A model generated the notes under the pieces. That model ran no database searches and was not told the origin of the DNA. It saw only the letters and a program-made list of their open reading frames with translations. The position numbers were made by a program, and so were the translations under genes. Positions 1-8,151 of a stretch of DNA of 36,386 nucleotides are shown one piece after another; the first letter of the stretch is position 1; each line of letters begins with the position of its first letter. Source of the DNA: Gammaproteobacteria bacterium (lineage in GTDB: Bacteria; Pseudomonadota; Gammaproteobacteria; Chromatiales; Chromatiaceae); assembly GCA_018812525.1 (NCBI GenBank), contig JAHJDE010000045.1, positions 1 to 36,386 of the forward strand, given 5' to 3'.

Positions 1-111
1 ACCCAGGGACGCGGCAAGCTCGGTCCATCGGGCCGCCAAAGCGTTCCGATCAAGGATGTATGGGTATATCCTTTGCTCCCCGCCTTTCGCGAGCTGCTCG
101 TTTGTCCCTGA
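1..111 (+). other. Possible 3' end of an unidentified reading frame
   Basis: Frame 1 is open from the first base to a TGA at 109-111, giving about 36 residues that end in FRELLVCP. I do not recognise the family. A frame this short could be open by chance. It lies downstream of the tRNA-Arg 3' end, where islands often sit, so it may be the tail of an accessory gene that starts outside the window. Confidence 0.2.
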
Positions 112-176
112 GCGGTTAGTGGGTTGGCCGAATATTTACTTTTTGGACAGTGGGCTTAGGGAGGTCTGCATTAATG

Positions 177-227
177 GCTAACACTCATGATCGTTAGCCG
201 ATATGCTTTGTATAAATGAGCGTTAGC
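177..227. repeat. Imperfect inverted repeat with CGTTAGC ends
   Basis: GCTAACACTCAT at 177-188 is matched by ATGAGCGTTAGC at 216-227, an inverted repeat with 11 of 12 positions paired around a 27-nt centre. The centre holds another GTTAGCC (193-199). The outer ends resemble the conserved ends of integron attC sites (RYYYAAC and GTTRRRY), but the span of 51 bp is shorter than usual attC sites and the GTTAGCA end breaks the consensus. It may be a degenerate recombination site or a simple hairpin. The rest of 112-297 shows no gene that I can support. Confidence 0.4.
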
Positions 228-297
228 AGCTTGGGGCAAAGCTCATTCGCAAAAGGAGGGAATTTCTAGCCCTGTAACTTGTTGGATGTAAAGAAAA

Positions 298-374
<77 letters not shown>

Positions 375-382
375 ATATTTGG

Positions 383-388
383 ATTGTA
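383..388 (-). promoter_or_regulatory. Probable -10 element of tRNA-Arg
   Basis: On the minus strand TACAAT lies nine bases before the first tRNA base, the right distance for a -10 hexamer. No good -35 hexamer is visible 16-18 bases further upstream, so the call rests on position and the 5/6 match to TATAAT. Confidence 0.45.
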
Positions 389-438
389 TCGTGTTTTTGA
401 ACTTTAGCCTTCGTGCCCGTTTTCCCTGTGAACGTTAG

Positions 439-478
439 CTCCGGAGGGCTGCGCTCTATCCAGCTGAGCTAAGGGCGC
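439..478 (-). pseudogene. Partial duplicate of the 5' half of tRNA-Arg(CCG)
   Basis: Forty bases match tRNA-Arg positions 335-374 at 38 of 40 sites. The copy covers the acceptor 5' strand, the D arm and the anticodon stem-loop up to the anticodon CCG. Identity stops abruptly in the anticodon loop, where the sequence becomes AACGTTAG. The copy lies 64 bp upstream of the intact tRNA in the same orientation. Without the 3' half it cannot make a tRNA. It is either a footprint of integrase-mediated insertion at the tRNA or a decayed tandem copy. A perfect 6-bp hairpin (481-495, GAGATG/CATCTC) adjoins it. Confidence 0.85.
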
Positions 479-553
479 TTGAGATGCGGCATCTCAACTC
501 GATACCTGAAGCCGCGAAGCATAGCCGGAAACGCGTCGGCCGTCCATGGAGCT

Positions 554-581
554 TTGGTCACTCCCGGCTAGGGGGTATACT
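554..581 (+). promoter_or_regulatory. Candidate sigma-70 promoter of the cytochrome c5 gene
   Basis: TTGGTC (554-559) and TATACT (576-581) are separated by 16 bases. The -10 matches the consensus at 5 of 6 positions, the -35 less well. Transcription would start near 588 and leave a leader of about 55 nt before the GTG at 643. Confidence 0.45.
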
Positions 582-642
582 CCCGGCGAAATTAACGCCG
601 ACACAGGTGTAGGGTTTTGTGCAATCGTTTAGGAGCGTATTC

Positions 643-1134
643 GTGAAGCAAGAAATGGGTTTATATTCAATTATCCTGGGCAGCGCCTTGACCCTGGTTT
701 CCTGGAATCTGGCCGCAGAGGAGGACCGCTCCGAGGTCCTGGATCGCATCAAGCCAGTCGGCACAGTGGCCATCACAGGTCAACCGGCTCCCGCCGAGAC
801 TCAGGCCGCAGCCCCAGCAGCCCTGGTTACGGAAATGCCGGCCGCAGCAACAACTCCCGCTGCCGCCCCCGCCCCCGGTGTTGCGGCCACCGGCGACGGG
901 GAATCGGTCTACAAAAAGGCCTGCTTCGTCTGCCACGCCACCGGAGTCGCAGGATCGCCCAAGATCGGCGACCAAGCGGCATGGGGGGCCCGTACCGAAA
1001 AGGGTATCGATGCCCTCATGGTTTCAACCCTGAACGGCACGGCCAAGGGCATGCCGCCCAAGGGCACCTGCATGACCTGCTCAGACGCCGAATTGAAGGC
1101 GGCCGTGGAATATATGATTTCCCAGTCTAAGTGA
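643..1134 (+). CDS. Cytochrome c5 family protein (periplasmic monohaem c-type cytochrome)
   Basis: A small electron carrier of the cytochrome c5 type. An N-terminal hydrophobic segment (about residues 5-25) acts as a signal peptide or anchor. It is followed by an Ala/Pro-rich linker and a C-terminal haem domain with CFVCH (residues 94-98) binding haem covalently. Downstream are the KGMPPKG segment, which probably supplies the Met ligand, and a CMTC pair, a disulfide typical of c5 proteins. The GTG at 643 is preferred because AGGAG (631-635) lies seven bases upstream; a GTG at 619 in the same frame has no such site. The protein would work in the periplasm, probably passing electrons to a terminal oxidase. 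It converges with the rep gene, leaving a 19-bp gap. Confidence 0.9.
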   Translation: MKQEMGLYSIILGSALTLVSWNLAAEEDRSEVLDRIKPVGTVAITGQPAPAETQAAAPAALVTEMPAAATTPAAAPAPGVAATGDGESVYKKACFVCHATGVAGSPKIGDQAAWGARTEKGIDALMVSTLNGTAKGMPPKGTCMTCSDAELKAAVEYMISQSK

Positions 1135-1153
1135 GGCTGGAGGGCTGGAGGGC

Positions 1154-3169
1154 TCAGTCCCCAGGCCTCTCCAGAAGGGCACGGATGCCCGCCAGATGGG
1201 CGCTGCCCTGGAGCTTGCGTTCCTCCTCCGAGGGTTTCTCGCCCAGTCGTAGCCACTCAATGTCCTGTTCCGGCAACTCATTGAGGAAGCGGCTTGGTTC
1301 ACAGGCCACTGTTTCTCCGTAGCGCCTGCGCTGTTTGGCCAGGGTGATGGTGAGCCCTTGCCGGGCACGGGTGATGCCGACATAGGCTAGCCGACGCTCC
1401 TCCTCGACATTGTCCTCCTCGATACTGGCCCTGTGTGGCAGCAGCTCTTCCTCTGCGCCGACCAGGAATACGCAAGGAAACTCCAGGCCCTTGGCTGCAT
1501 GCAGGGTCATCAGGTGGACTTTGTCGCCGCCGCCCTCCTCATCCTGGCGCTCCAGTAGATCTAGGAGCGTAATACGGTTGATCAGTGAAGCGAGGTCCTT
1601 GATCTCCTCGTTACGATAGAGCCGTTCCAGCCAGGCGATCAAGTCATTGACGTTTTGCATGCGCCGGTCGGCCACAGCGTCGCTGCTGCTGATTTCCCGT
1701 AGCCACCTGTCGTATTCCAGCTCCTGCACGAGGAGACGGATCGCCTGGACAGGGTCCTCCTTCACCGCCTGGTTCGATATGATACCGAGCCACTGGGCAA
1801 AGGCCTGTAATTTGTCTCGTCCCTGCCGGTTCAATGCCTCCTGCAATCCAAGCTCCTCGCAAGCCGTCAGTAGTGAGCCCCCGCGCAGCTTGGCGTAACC
1901 GGCCAGTTTTTCGAGGGTGGATGGCCCTATTTCACGACGCGGGGTATTGATGATGCGCAGGAAGGCCGCATCGTCGTCAGGATTTGCCAGTAGCCGCAGA
2001 TAGGCCATGATGTCCTTGATCTCGGCACGGGCGAAGAAGGAGGTTCCGCCACTGAGAAAATAGGGGATCTGATGCTCGCGCAGGGCCTTTTCGAAGGGCC
2101 TGGCCTGGTGGTTGCCGCGAAAGAGCACGGCAAAGTCCCCGAATCCTGCGCCCTGCCCATGATGGGCCTTAAGGATGGCGGAAACCACCCGCTGTGCCTC
2201 GTTCTCTTCATCGCGGCACTCAATGATGCGAATGGGCTCACCTGGGCCGTGATCGCTCCAGAGGCGCTTCTCAAAGACATGGGGATTATTGGCGATCAAC
2301 CGATTGGCAGCATGCAGGATGCGCCCCGAGGAGCGGTAATTTTGTTCCAGTTTGATAATCCGCAGCCCCGGGAAGTCGGCCTTCAGGGCAACCAGGTTTT
2401 CCGGTCGAGCCCCGCGCCAGGCATAGATCGACTGATCGTCGTCGCCAACCACCGTTATGGCCTGACGTATATCGACCAGCAATCTGACCATCTCGTATTG
2501 GCATTGGTTGGTATCCTGATATTCATCCACCAACAGATAGCGAATCCGGCCACGCCAATGCTCCAGTGCATCCTGGTCAGTGCGGAAGAGGCGCGCCGGC
2601 AACAGGATCAGGTCGTCGAAGTCCACGGCATTATAGGCGTGGAGGTGACGCTGGTATTCAGCGTAGAGGCGGGCGTGCAGCGCCTCGGCCTCCTCCCCGG
2701 CCACTGAGAGTGCCTCGCCGGGTTCCAGCATGGCGTTCTTCCAGGTGGATATGCGCCACAGTGCAGTGCTGACGGCCTCGCTCTCCTCTCCGCGCTGCTT
2801 GCGCAGGAGTTCCCTCAGCAGGTTCTCACTGTCCTGGGCGTCAAAGATGGAAAACCCAGGCTTGTAATCCAGGCGCCGGCATTCACGTCTCAGGATATCG
2901 AGCCCGAGGTTGTGGAAAGTGGAAACCCGGAGGCCTCGGCTCGGCTTGCCCTTGAGCAGCCCGGAAGCCCGCTCCTTCATTTCGCGCGCAGCCTTGTTGG
3001 TGAAGGTGACGGCGGCGATGTGCTGCGGAGAGACGCCACATTGCTCGATCAAATGCACAATTTTGCGGGTAATGACGCGAGTCTTGCCGGAACCCGCCCC
3101 CGCCAGCACCAGGAGAGGGCCGGAGATGTGCTGAACGGCCGCCAGCTGCTGTGAATTGAGCCTGCTCAT
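1154..3169 (-). CDS. rep: ATP-dependent DNA helicase Rep
   Basis: A 3'-5' superfamily 1A helicase that moves along single-stranded DNA and clears protein barriers ahead of the replication fork. The 671 residues match the length of E. coli Rep (673). Visible motifs are Walker A AGAGSGKT (23-30), the Ia segment AAVTFTNKAAREMKER, Walker B VDEYQDTN, motif III GDDDQSIYAWRGA, motif IV around QNYRSSGRIL, motif V LMTLHAAKGLEFP and motif VI YVGITRA. The opening MSRLNSQQLAAVQ and the lack of a long C-terminal tail favour Rep over UvrD or PcrA. It is monocistronic, and a TGGA tetranucleotide repeat lies 28 bp upstream of the start. Confidence 0.96.
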   Translation of the reverse strand: MSRLNSQQLAAVQHISGPLLVLAGAGSGKTRVITRKIVHLIEQCGVSPQHIAAVTFTNKAAREMKERASGLLKGKPSRGLRVSTFHNLGLDILRRECRRLDYKPGFSIFDAQDSENLLRELLRKQRGEESEAVSTALWRISTWKNAMLEPGEALSVAGEEAEALHARLYAEYQRHLHAYNAVDFDDLILLPARLFRTDQDALEHWRGRIRYLLVDEYQDTNQCQYEMVRLLVDIRQAITVVGDDDQSIYAWRGARPENLVALKADFPGLRIIKLEQNYRSSGRILHAANRLIANNPHVFEKRLWSDHGPGEPIRIIECRDEENEAQRVVSAILKAHHGQGAGFGDFAVLFRGNHQARPFEKALREHQIPYFLSGGTSFFARAEIKDIMAYLRLLANPDDDAAFLRIINTPRREIGPSTLEKLAGYAKLRGGSLLTACEELGLQEALNRQGRDKLQAFAQWLGIISNQAVKEDPVQAIRLLVQELEYDRWLREISSSDAVADRRMQNVNDLIAWLERLYRNEEIKDLASLINRITLLDLLERQDEEGGGDKVHLMTLHAAKGLEFPCVFLVGAEEELLPHRASIEEDNVEEERRLAYVGITRARQGLTITLAKQRRRYGETVACEPSRFLNELPEQDIEWLRLGEKPSEEERKLQGSAHLAGIRALLERPGD

Positions 3170-3197
3170 CCGCGTGCCGGATTCTCTACCGCACCCC

Positions 3198-3217
3198 TGG
3201 ATGGATGGATGGATGGA
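3198..3217. repeat. Five-copy TGGA tetranucleotide repeat upstream of rep
   Basis: Five exact TGGA units are followed by GGGAGGG. The tract lies 28 bp before the rep start codon, in its leader or promoter region. Copy-number change there could alter spacing, but five units is short for a phase-variable tract. Confidence 0.8.
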
Positions 3218-3394
3218 GGGAGGGCAGATGCGGTAAGGTTGTAGCCTGGATTGACCATGAAAGGGCTCTCGTTTCCGGGCGCTATTGTGGTGAATGCGGC
3301 GTAGCTTACACGATTAATCGTGGATCATTTTCGGGCGACGTAATAATATGAAGTACCTTTTGCCATTCGGCATTGTGAACTAAGGGCACGAAGA

Positions 3395-3712
3395 ATGAAG
3401 CGCTTGTTACTCCTGGCTGGATTATGCATGGCCCTACCTACCTGGGCTGAGGAAACTCTCTCTGAACCCCCTCGGCTGCCTGAGCCGCAGCAAAGCGGCG
3501 AGGCACTGGAGCCAGAGGTTACCATTGTCGAAACTGACCGTGGCACGGTCCACGAATACCGTGTGAACGGCCAGCTCTACATGGTCAAGATCGTACCTCG
3601 CGTCGGCGAGCCCTATTACATGCTCGATACTAACGGCGACGGCGAGATGGATGCCCGCGAAGACGACATCCACAATGTTGCAACCCCGCAGTGGGTCCTC
3701 TTTAGTTGGTGA
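3395..3712 (+). CDS. DUF2782 family periplasmic protein
   Basis: A 105-residue protein with a signal peptide (MKRLLLLAGLCMALPTWAEE, cleavage near residue 19). It then has a Pro-rich stretch and the DUF2782 core: EPEVTIVETDRGTVHEYRVN, YMVKIVPRVGEPYY and a closing acidic segment DTNGDGEMD, which resembles an EF-hand-like loop. The family is common in gammaproteobacteria, often beside polA, and has no assigned function. Here polA is absent and the next genes encode a TRAP transporter. The export signal and family match are clear; any role is unknown. Confidence 0.88.
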   Translation: MKRLLLLAGLCMALPTWAEETLSEPPRLPEPQQSGEALEPEVTIVETDRGTVHEYRVNGQLYMVKIVPRVGEPYYMLDTNGDGEMDAREDDIHNVATPQWVLFSW

Positions 3713-3781
3713 TCGTTGGAGATACCCCGATCCGCCCATCAGGCAGGGCAGCCTCCCGTTTGCCTCAGATCCTGGCCGCGA

Positions 3782-4363
3782 ATGCAGGAAATACTACTTA
3801 AACTCACCCAATTCCTCGAATCCATCGGAGAGGGTATTGGACGCGCCGTCTCCTGGCTGACGTCACTCATGGTGTTGGTGGCCTTCGCCGTGGTCGTTCT
3901 TCGCTATGCCTTTGATTTTGGCTGGATTGCCTTGCAGGAGTCAGTGTCCTATATGCATGCGGCGGTCTTTATGCTTGGCGCCGCCTTTACCCTCAAGCAC
4001 GGGGGCCATGTGCGGGTGGATGTCTTTCACCGAGGGTTCGGAGACAAAACCCGAGCGCTTGTCGATCTCCTGGGCACGCTCCTGCTGCTGCTACCCGTCA
4101 CAATTTTCATTGTCTGGTCCAGTTGGGGATATGTCGCCGATGCCTGGAGAGTGGCCGAGTCCTCGCGTGAGTCAGGCGGCCTACCTTGGGTGTATTGGCT
4201 TAAATCCCTGATCCCTGTCATGGGAGGGATGCTGTTGCTGCAAGGCATCGCCAATATCTTGCGCAATTTTCTTGTGTTCGCCGGGGTATCCGCCACCCCG
4301 CTGCCAGAGCAAGAGACGGAGCCCAGTGGCGGAAACCTTGATTTGCCGGGTGACGGCATCTAA
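3782..4363 (+). CDS. TRAP transporter small permease subunit (DctQ family)
   Basis: The small membrane subunit of a tripartite ATP-independent periplasmic transporter, which uses an ion gradient to import organic acids or related solutes. It has four predicted membrane segments, beginning with WLTSLMVLVAFAVVVLRYAF. The family-typical segments QESVSYMHAAVFMLGAAFTL, HVRVDV and LPWVYWLKSLIPVMG follow. The ATG at 3782 (194 residues) gives the usual N-terminus. A TTG at 3716 would add 22 residues that look non-native. Neither has a strong ribosome site. It directly abuts the large permease gene at 4364, so the two are co-translated. The substrate cannot be read from the sequence. Confidence 0.9.
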   Translation: MQEILLKLTQFLESIGEGIGRAVSWLTSLMVLVAFAVVVLRYAFDFGWIALQESVSYMHAAVFMLGAAFTLKHGGHVRVDVFHRGFGDKTRALVDLLGTLLLLLPVTIFIVWSSWGYVADAWRVAESSRESGGLPWVYWLKSLIPVMGGMLLLQGIANILRNFLVFAGVSATPLPEQETEPSGGNLDLPGDGI

Positions 4364-5752
4364 ATGGCCGAGTACATCCCCTTACTGTTGTTCCTGACCG
4401 TCTTTGCCGTTCTGATGATCGGATATCCGGTCGCCTTCTCCCTGGCTGGGACAGCGCTCCTGTTCGCCCTGATCGGCATATGGACGGGGCATTTCGATAA
4501 CGCCTTCCTGGCGGCGCTGCCCAGCCGACTCTACGGGATAATGATCAACGAAACGCTGATCGCCGTTCCGCTCTTTGTCTTCATGGGTGTCATGCTGGAG
4601 CGATCGCGTGTGGCCGAGGAGTTGCTCGACACCATGGCGATGCTATTCGGAACCCTCCGTGGCGGCCTAGGCATATCCGTAACTCTGGTGGGGATGCTGT
4701 TGGCCGCGAGCACAGGCATTGTCGGGGCCACTGTGGTAACCATGGGGCTGCTCTCCCTGCCCAGCATGCTGCGCCGCAATTACGATCCCAGCCTCTCGGC
4801 GGGGATAATCTGCGCCTCCGGCACACTGGGACAGATCATCCCCCCGTCTATTGTGCTGGTCATGCTGGGGGACGTGCTCTCTTCCGCCTATCAGCAGGCG
4901 CAGCTCGTAATGGGTGTCTGGTCACCGGAAACGGTATCCGTGGGCGACCTCTTCGTGGGCGCGCTGATACCCGGCCTGATGCTGGTGTTGCTCTATCTTC
5001 TCTATCCTCTGCTCCTCGCCTGGATCCGTCCTGCGGCCATGCCAGCGATCCCTGAGGAGGAGCGGATGGCCGACCACCAGAATGGCGGTATCTGGTCCCG
5101 GGTCGCAAAGGCGCTTCTTCCCCCCCTGTCATTGATCGTGGCCGTGCTGGGTTCGATCATCGGCGGGCTGGCAACCCCGACCGAGGCCGCATCCGTCGGT
5201 GCCATGGGGGCCATCCTGCTGGCCATGGCTCGAGGCGGTTTGAATTTGGCGACCTTGCGCGAGGTGATGCGGAGCACCACGCTCATATCGAGCATGGTAT
5301 TCATGATCCTGATCGGCGCCTCGGTCTTTTCCCTGGTGTTTCGCGGTTATGGTGGCGATGAACTGGTTTCGCGTCTGCTCAATAACCTGCCGGGCGGGGT
5401 GGTCGGCGCTGTTCTGATGGTGATGCTGATCATGTTCCTGCTGGGGTTCATCCTCGACTTCATTGAGATCACCTTCGTGGTGGTGCCCATCGTCGGGCCG
5501 ATCCTGCTGGCGATGGGACTTGATCCCATTTGGCTGGGGATCATGATGGCCATCAATCTCCAGACATCCTTCCTGACCCCCCCTTTCGGCTTCGCGCTCT
5601 TTTACCTGAGGGGCGTTGCGCCGCCTGAGGTGACCACCGCCCACATCTATCGTGGCGTGATTCCCTTTATCCTTATCCAGCTGCTTGTACTTGGGCTGGT
5701 TGCCTGGTGGCCGGGTCTGGCTACCTGGTTGCCCGGCGTTGTTTACGGATAA
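4364..5752 (+). CDS. TRAP transporter large permease subunit (DctM family)
   Basis: The large, transport-forming membrane subunit, 462 residues with about 12 hydrophobic segments. Family landmarks are the start LLLFLTVFAVLMIGYPVAFS, PLFVFMGVMLERS, the first gate region GATVVTMGLLSLPSMLRR, GTLGQIIPPSIVLVMLGD and, near the end, NLQTSFLTPPFGFALFYLRG. The extra length over the common 425-residue form comes mainly from a loop after the first half (about residues 165-190) and a central linker (about 220-240). This resembles the so-called mannitol/chloroaromatic TRAP subgroup; the substrate label of that subgroup is weak. The gene begins right after dctQ. No DctP binding-protein gene follows, since the five-hairpin array comes next. 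Confidence 0.92.
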   Translation: MAEYIPLLLFLTVFAVLMIGYPVAFSLAGTALLFALIGIWTGHFDNAFLAALPSRLYGIMINETLIAVPLFVFMGVMLERSRVAEELLDTMAMLFGTLRGGLGISVTLVGMLLAASTGIVGATVVTMGLLSLPSMLRRNYDPSLSAGIICASGTLGQIIPPSIVLVMLGDVLSSAYQQAQLVMGVWSPETVSVGDLFVGALIPGLMLVLLYLLYPLLLAWIRPAAMPAIPEEERMADHQNGGIWSRVAKALLPPLSLIVAVLGSIIGGLATPTEAASVGAMGAILLAMARGGLNLATLREVMRSTTLISSMVFMILIGASVFSLVFRGYGGDELVSRLLNNLPGGVVGAVLMVMLIMFLLGFILDFIEITFVVVPIVGPILLAMGLDPIWLGIMMAINLQTSFLTPPFGFALFYLRGVAPPEVTTAHIYRGVIPFILIQLLVLGLVAWWPGLATWLPGVVYG

Positions 5753-5791
5753 GGAAGCCCGGCCACCACTTAATTCGTGACTTAGGAGGCA

Positions 5792-5939
5792 CTTGCAAAA
5801 TGGCCTTCCTGGCCATTTTGCAAGACGAAAACGAAAAATGTGATTTTTCGTTTTCTTCATTTTCAATGGCTTAGGCCATTGAAAATGGCGGTTCATTCCT
5901 GAACCGCAAGAGGTTCTTGCAGTTTTGCAAGAAACTCTT
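5792..5939. repeat. Array of five consecutive hairpins between dctM and rdgB
   Basis: Five inverted repeats follow one another with 0-2 bases between them. They are 5792-5805/5811-5824 (14 bp perfect), 5827-5839/5843-5855 (13 bp perfect, loop GTG), 5858-5870/5875-5887 (13 bp perfect), 5888-5895/5900-5907 (8 bp perfect) and 5908-5921/5926-5939 (13 of 14 bp). The outermost 9-mers CTTGCAAAA (5792-5800) and TTTTGCAAG (5923-5931) are also mutually inverted, as terminal repeats of a 140-bp element would be. No flanking target duplication is evident. The last hairpin overlaps the end of rdgB. It may act as a bidirectional terminator for the convergent genes, but its architecture goes far beyond a normal one. 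Confidence 0.9.
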
Positions 5940-6534
5940 AGTTGCTGAAGGATTCGAGCAGTGCACGCAGGGCCTTGCCACGGTGGCTAAGCCGGTTTTT
6001 GACCTCGGCGCTCAGTTCCGCGGCACTGGCATTCTCCTCGGGCACAAAGAAGACCGGATCGTAGCCAAAGCCGTTTTCTCCCCGTGGCTCGAACAGGATG
6101 CGCCCCTCCCAGGTCCCCTGGCAAATGAGGGGAGTGGGATCGTTGGCGTGCCGCATGTAGACGAGCAGGCATTGGAAACGGGCGGTTCGATCCAGTTCAT
6201 GCACATCCTTCAGGGCATCCAACAGCTTGCGGCAATTATCTTCGTCGGCGGCGTCGCTCCCAGCGTAACGCGCGGAGTAAATGCCCGGCGCCCCCATCAG
6301 GGCATCCACCTCTATACCAGAATCATCGGCGATGGCCGGCAGGCCACTGAAGAGCGCCGCGTTACGCGCCTTGATGATGGCATTTTCGGCAAAGCTCAAC
6401 CCCGTCTCCTCGACCTCAGGGACTCCCATAGCCCCTTGGGGGATTACTTCGATATCTAGACCGGCGAGGATCTGGTTGATTTCCCGGACTTTGCCGGCGT
6501 TGTTGCTCGCAAGGATGATGCGATTTTCGCTCAC
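5938..6534 (-). CDS. rdgB: XTP/dITP diphosphatase (non-canonical purine NTP pyrophosphatase)
   Basis: Hydrolyses XTP, dITP and ITP to monophosphates and pyrophosphate, keeping deaminated purines out of DNA and RNA. The 198 residues match the RdgB/HAM1 family length. Signature segments are [14 protein letters not shown] at the N-terminus, the metal and substrate region [49 protein letters not shown] and the C-terminal [10 protein letters not shown]. The start is GTG at 6534, overlapping the rph stop as GTGA, so translation is coupled. It ends inside the hairpin array. In many relatives hemW follows rdgB; here it does not. Confidence 0.96.
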   Translation of the reverse strand: MSENRIILASNNAGKVREINQILAGLDIEVIPQGAMGVPEVEETGLSFAENAIIKARNAALFSGLPAIADDSGIEVDALMGAPGIYSARYAGSDAADEDNCRKLLDALKDVHELDRTARFQCLLVYMRHANDPTPLICQGTWEGRILFEPRGENGFGYDPVFFVPEENASAAELSAEVKNRLSHRGKALRALLESFSN

Positions 6535-7253
6535 GACAGCACTCCTAGCGCCTGGTGTTGGGCCTGGAGCAGGATATCTATCCCGCTCCGCGCCAGAGCA
6601 AGCATGGAGGAGAGTTCCTCCTGACTGAAGGGGTGCCCCTCGGCGGTTCCCTGAATTTCAATGAAATCGCCTGTGTCGTTCATGACCACATTCATATCGG
6701 TCTCAGCACCGGAATCCTCGGCGTAGTCCAGATCCAGTACAGGAACCCCTTGATGGATGCCGACGGATACGGAGGCGACTGCATGACGGATCGGGCTCGC
6801 CTCAAGCTTGCCCAGAGCGATCAAACCACTGATGGCATCATGCAGAGCGATATAGGCGCCGGTGATGGAGGCGGTGCGTGTGCCGCCGTCGGCCTGGATC
6901 ACATCACAATCCAGGGTAATGGTGCGGGGCCCGAGCGCCTTGAGATCCAGGGCTGCGCGCAGGGAGCGCCCGATAAGGCGCTGTATCTCCTGCGTCCTGC
7001 CGCCCTGCTTGCCGCTCCGTGCTTCCCGCCCCATCCGTTCGCTGGTGGAGCGTGGCAGCATGCCGTATTCGGCGGTTACCCAGCCGCAGGTCTTGTCTTC
7101 CATCCAGCGCGGTGTCTTTTCTTCAACCGAGGCCGTACAGATGACGCGGGTGTCGCCAAAGGCGATCAACACGGAGCCCTCGGCATGTTTGCTGAAGCCA
7201 CGGGAAAGGGTGATTTCGCGAAGCTGGTCGGGGCGGCGGCCGCTGGGTCTCAT
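6531..7253 (-). CDS. rph: Ribonuclease PH
   Basis: A phosphorolytic 3'-5' exoribonuclease that trims tRNA 3' ends and takes part in rRNA turnover, acting as a hexamer. The 240-residue protein covers the whole family: [13 protein letters not shown] at the start, [19 protein letters not shown], the [20 protein letters not shown] region with catalytic and phosphate-binding arginines, [20 protein letters not shown], and [18 protein letters not shown] with the acidic metal residues. It is complete, unlike the truncated K-12 allele. It lies two bases downstream of the PP2C stop and overlaps rdgB, so the three form an operon with the upstream kinase. Confidence 0.97.
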   Translation of the reverse strand: MRPSGRRPDQLREITLSRGFSKHAEGSVLIAFGDTRVICTASVEEKTPRWMEDKTCGWVTAEYGMLPRSTSERMGREARSGKQGGRTQEIQRLIGRSLRAALDLKALGPRTITLDCDVIQADGGTRTASITGAYIALHDAISGLIALGKLEASPIRHAVASVSVGIHQGVPVLDLDYAEDSGAETDMNVVMNDTGDFIEIQGTAEGHPFSQEELSSMLALARSGIDILLQAQHQALGVLS

Positions 7254-7255
7254 AT

Positions 7256-8137
7256 TTAATCCTGTCTGGTGCGTGCGTCGAAGATTTCCAGGGCCGTCTT
7301 CAGATCATCAATGGCCTGGGTGAGTTTGTCGGACTTCTCGGCCTCCGGTGCAACGGGAGCAGTGGTCGTGGCCTGACCTATAGCCGGAAACAACCAGCGA
7401 AGGGCCACTCCCGTGACGTTATCGCTGGAGGGACTGGCCTCGTCCACGGCCATGTCGGCCATGCGCATGAGCAACGAAGAGAGCCTCTCTGCGCTGTCCA
7501 ACCCCGTAGCAATTCGCTCGTCACCCAGGGGTCCCCAGAGCCCATCGGTACAAAGGAGCAAAATATCTCCCTTTTCCAAACGGGCCGGCCTGGGTGACAG
7601 GGTCAGCTCCGGCGGGGTGGGCGATCCCCCGAGGCACCGGGTGACATAGTTCCGGAATGGATGATTCTCCTTTTCGGCCTCGTTGATGATGCCTTGTTCG
7701 CGCAGCCTTTCTACATAGGAGTGGTCGATGGTCTTGCCAACCACATGAGTCCCTCTGATATGGTAGAGACGACTGTCTCCTACATGCCCCCAATGGGCCA
7801 GGCCGTTCTGCACCAGGCAGAGCACCACCGTGGTACGCGGATCTATGGCAGGGATGTGGCGGTAGCCAAAGGTGATGATGGCCTCATGGGCCTGCCGGGC
7901 GATGTGTTCAAGAAAGCGCTCCGGGTCGACGATAGGCTTCTTGGTGCGCATGAAGGCATCTTCGCACGTATCCACGACCAGTTGCGCGGCCTCTTCACCC
8001 TTTGGATGACCTCCCATGCCGTCGGCAACGACTAACAATACCGTGTCGGCCGATTCCAGCAAAGCGCAACGATCCTGGTTGTTATTACGGTTGCCTACAA
8101 GGCTGGCATGGGTTGTTTCGAACATCGATGAACTCAT
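7256..8137 (-). CDS. PP2C-family serine/threonine protein phosphatase
   Basis: A metal-dependent phosphatase expected to remove phosphate from Ser/Thr and to oppose the kinase encoded next door. All PP2C metal and core motifs are present: QDR (21-23), VADGMGGH (37-44), GDSRLY (120-125), CTDGLW (196-201) and SDNVTG (238-243). The catalytic domain ends near residue 250. A tail of about 45 residues follows, first Ala/Pro/Thr-rich and then with a short amphipathic helix-like end ([19 protein letters not shown]). There is no signal peptide or membrane segment, so it is cytoplasmic. It is 14 bp downstream of the kinase and 2 bp upstream of rph, hence co-transcribed with both. A second in-frame ATG lies four codons in. 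Confidence 0.93.
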   Translation of the reverse strand: MSSSMFETTHASLVGNRNNNQDRCALLESADTVLLVVADGMGGHPKGEEAAQLVVDTCEDAFMRTKKPIVDPERFLEHIARQAHEAIITFGYRHIPAIDPRTTVVLCLVQNGLAHWGHVGDSRLYHIRGTHVVGKTIDHSYVERLREQGIINEAEKENHPFRNYVTRCLGGSPTPPELTLSPRPARLEKGDILLLCTDGLWGPLGDERIATGLDSAERLSSLLMRMADMAVDEASPSSDNVTGVALRWLFPAIGQATTTAPVAPEAEKSDKLTQAIDDLKTALEIFDARTRQD

Positions 8138-8151
8138 TGGTTCCCCAGTTG

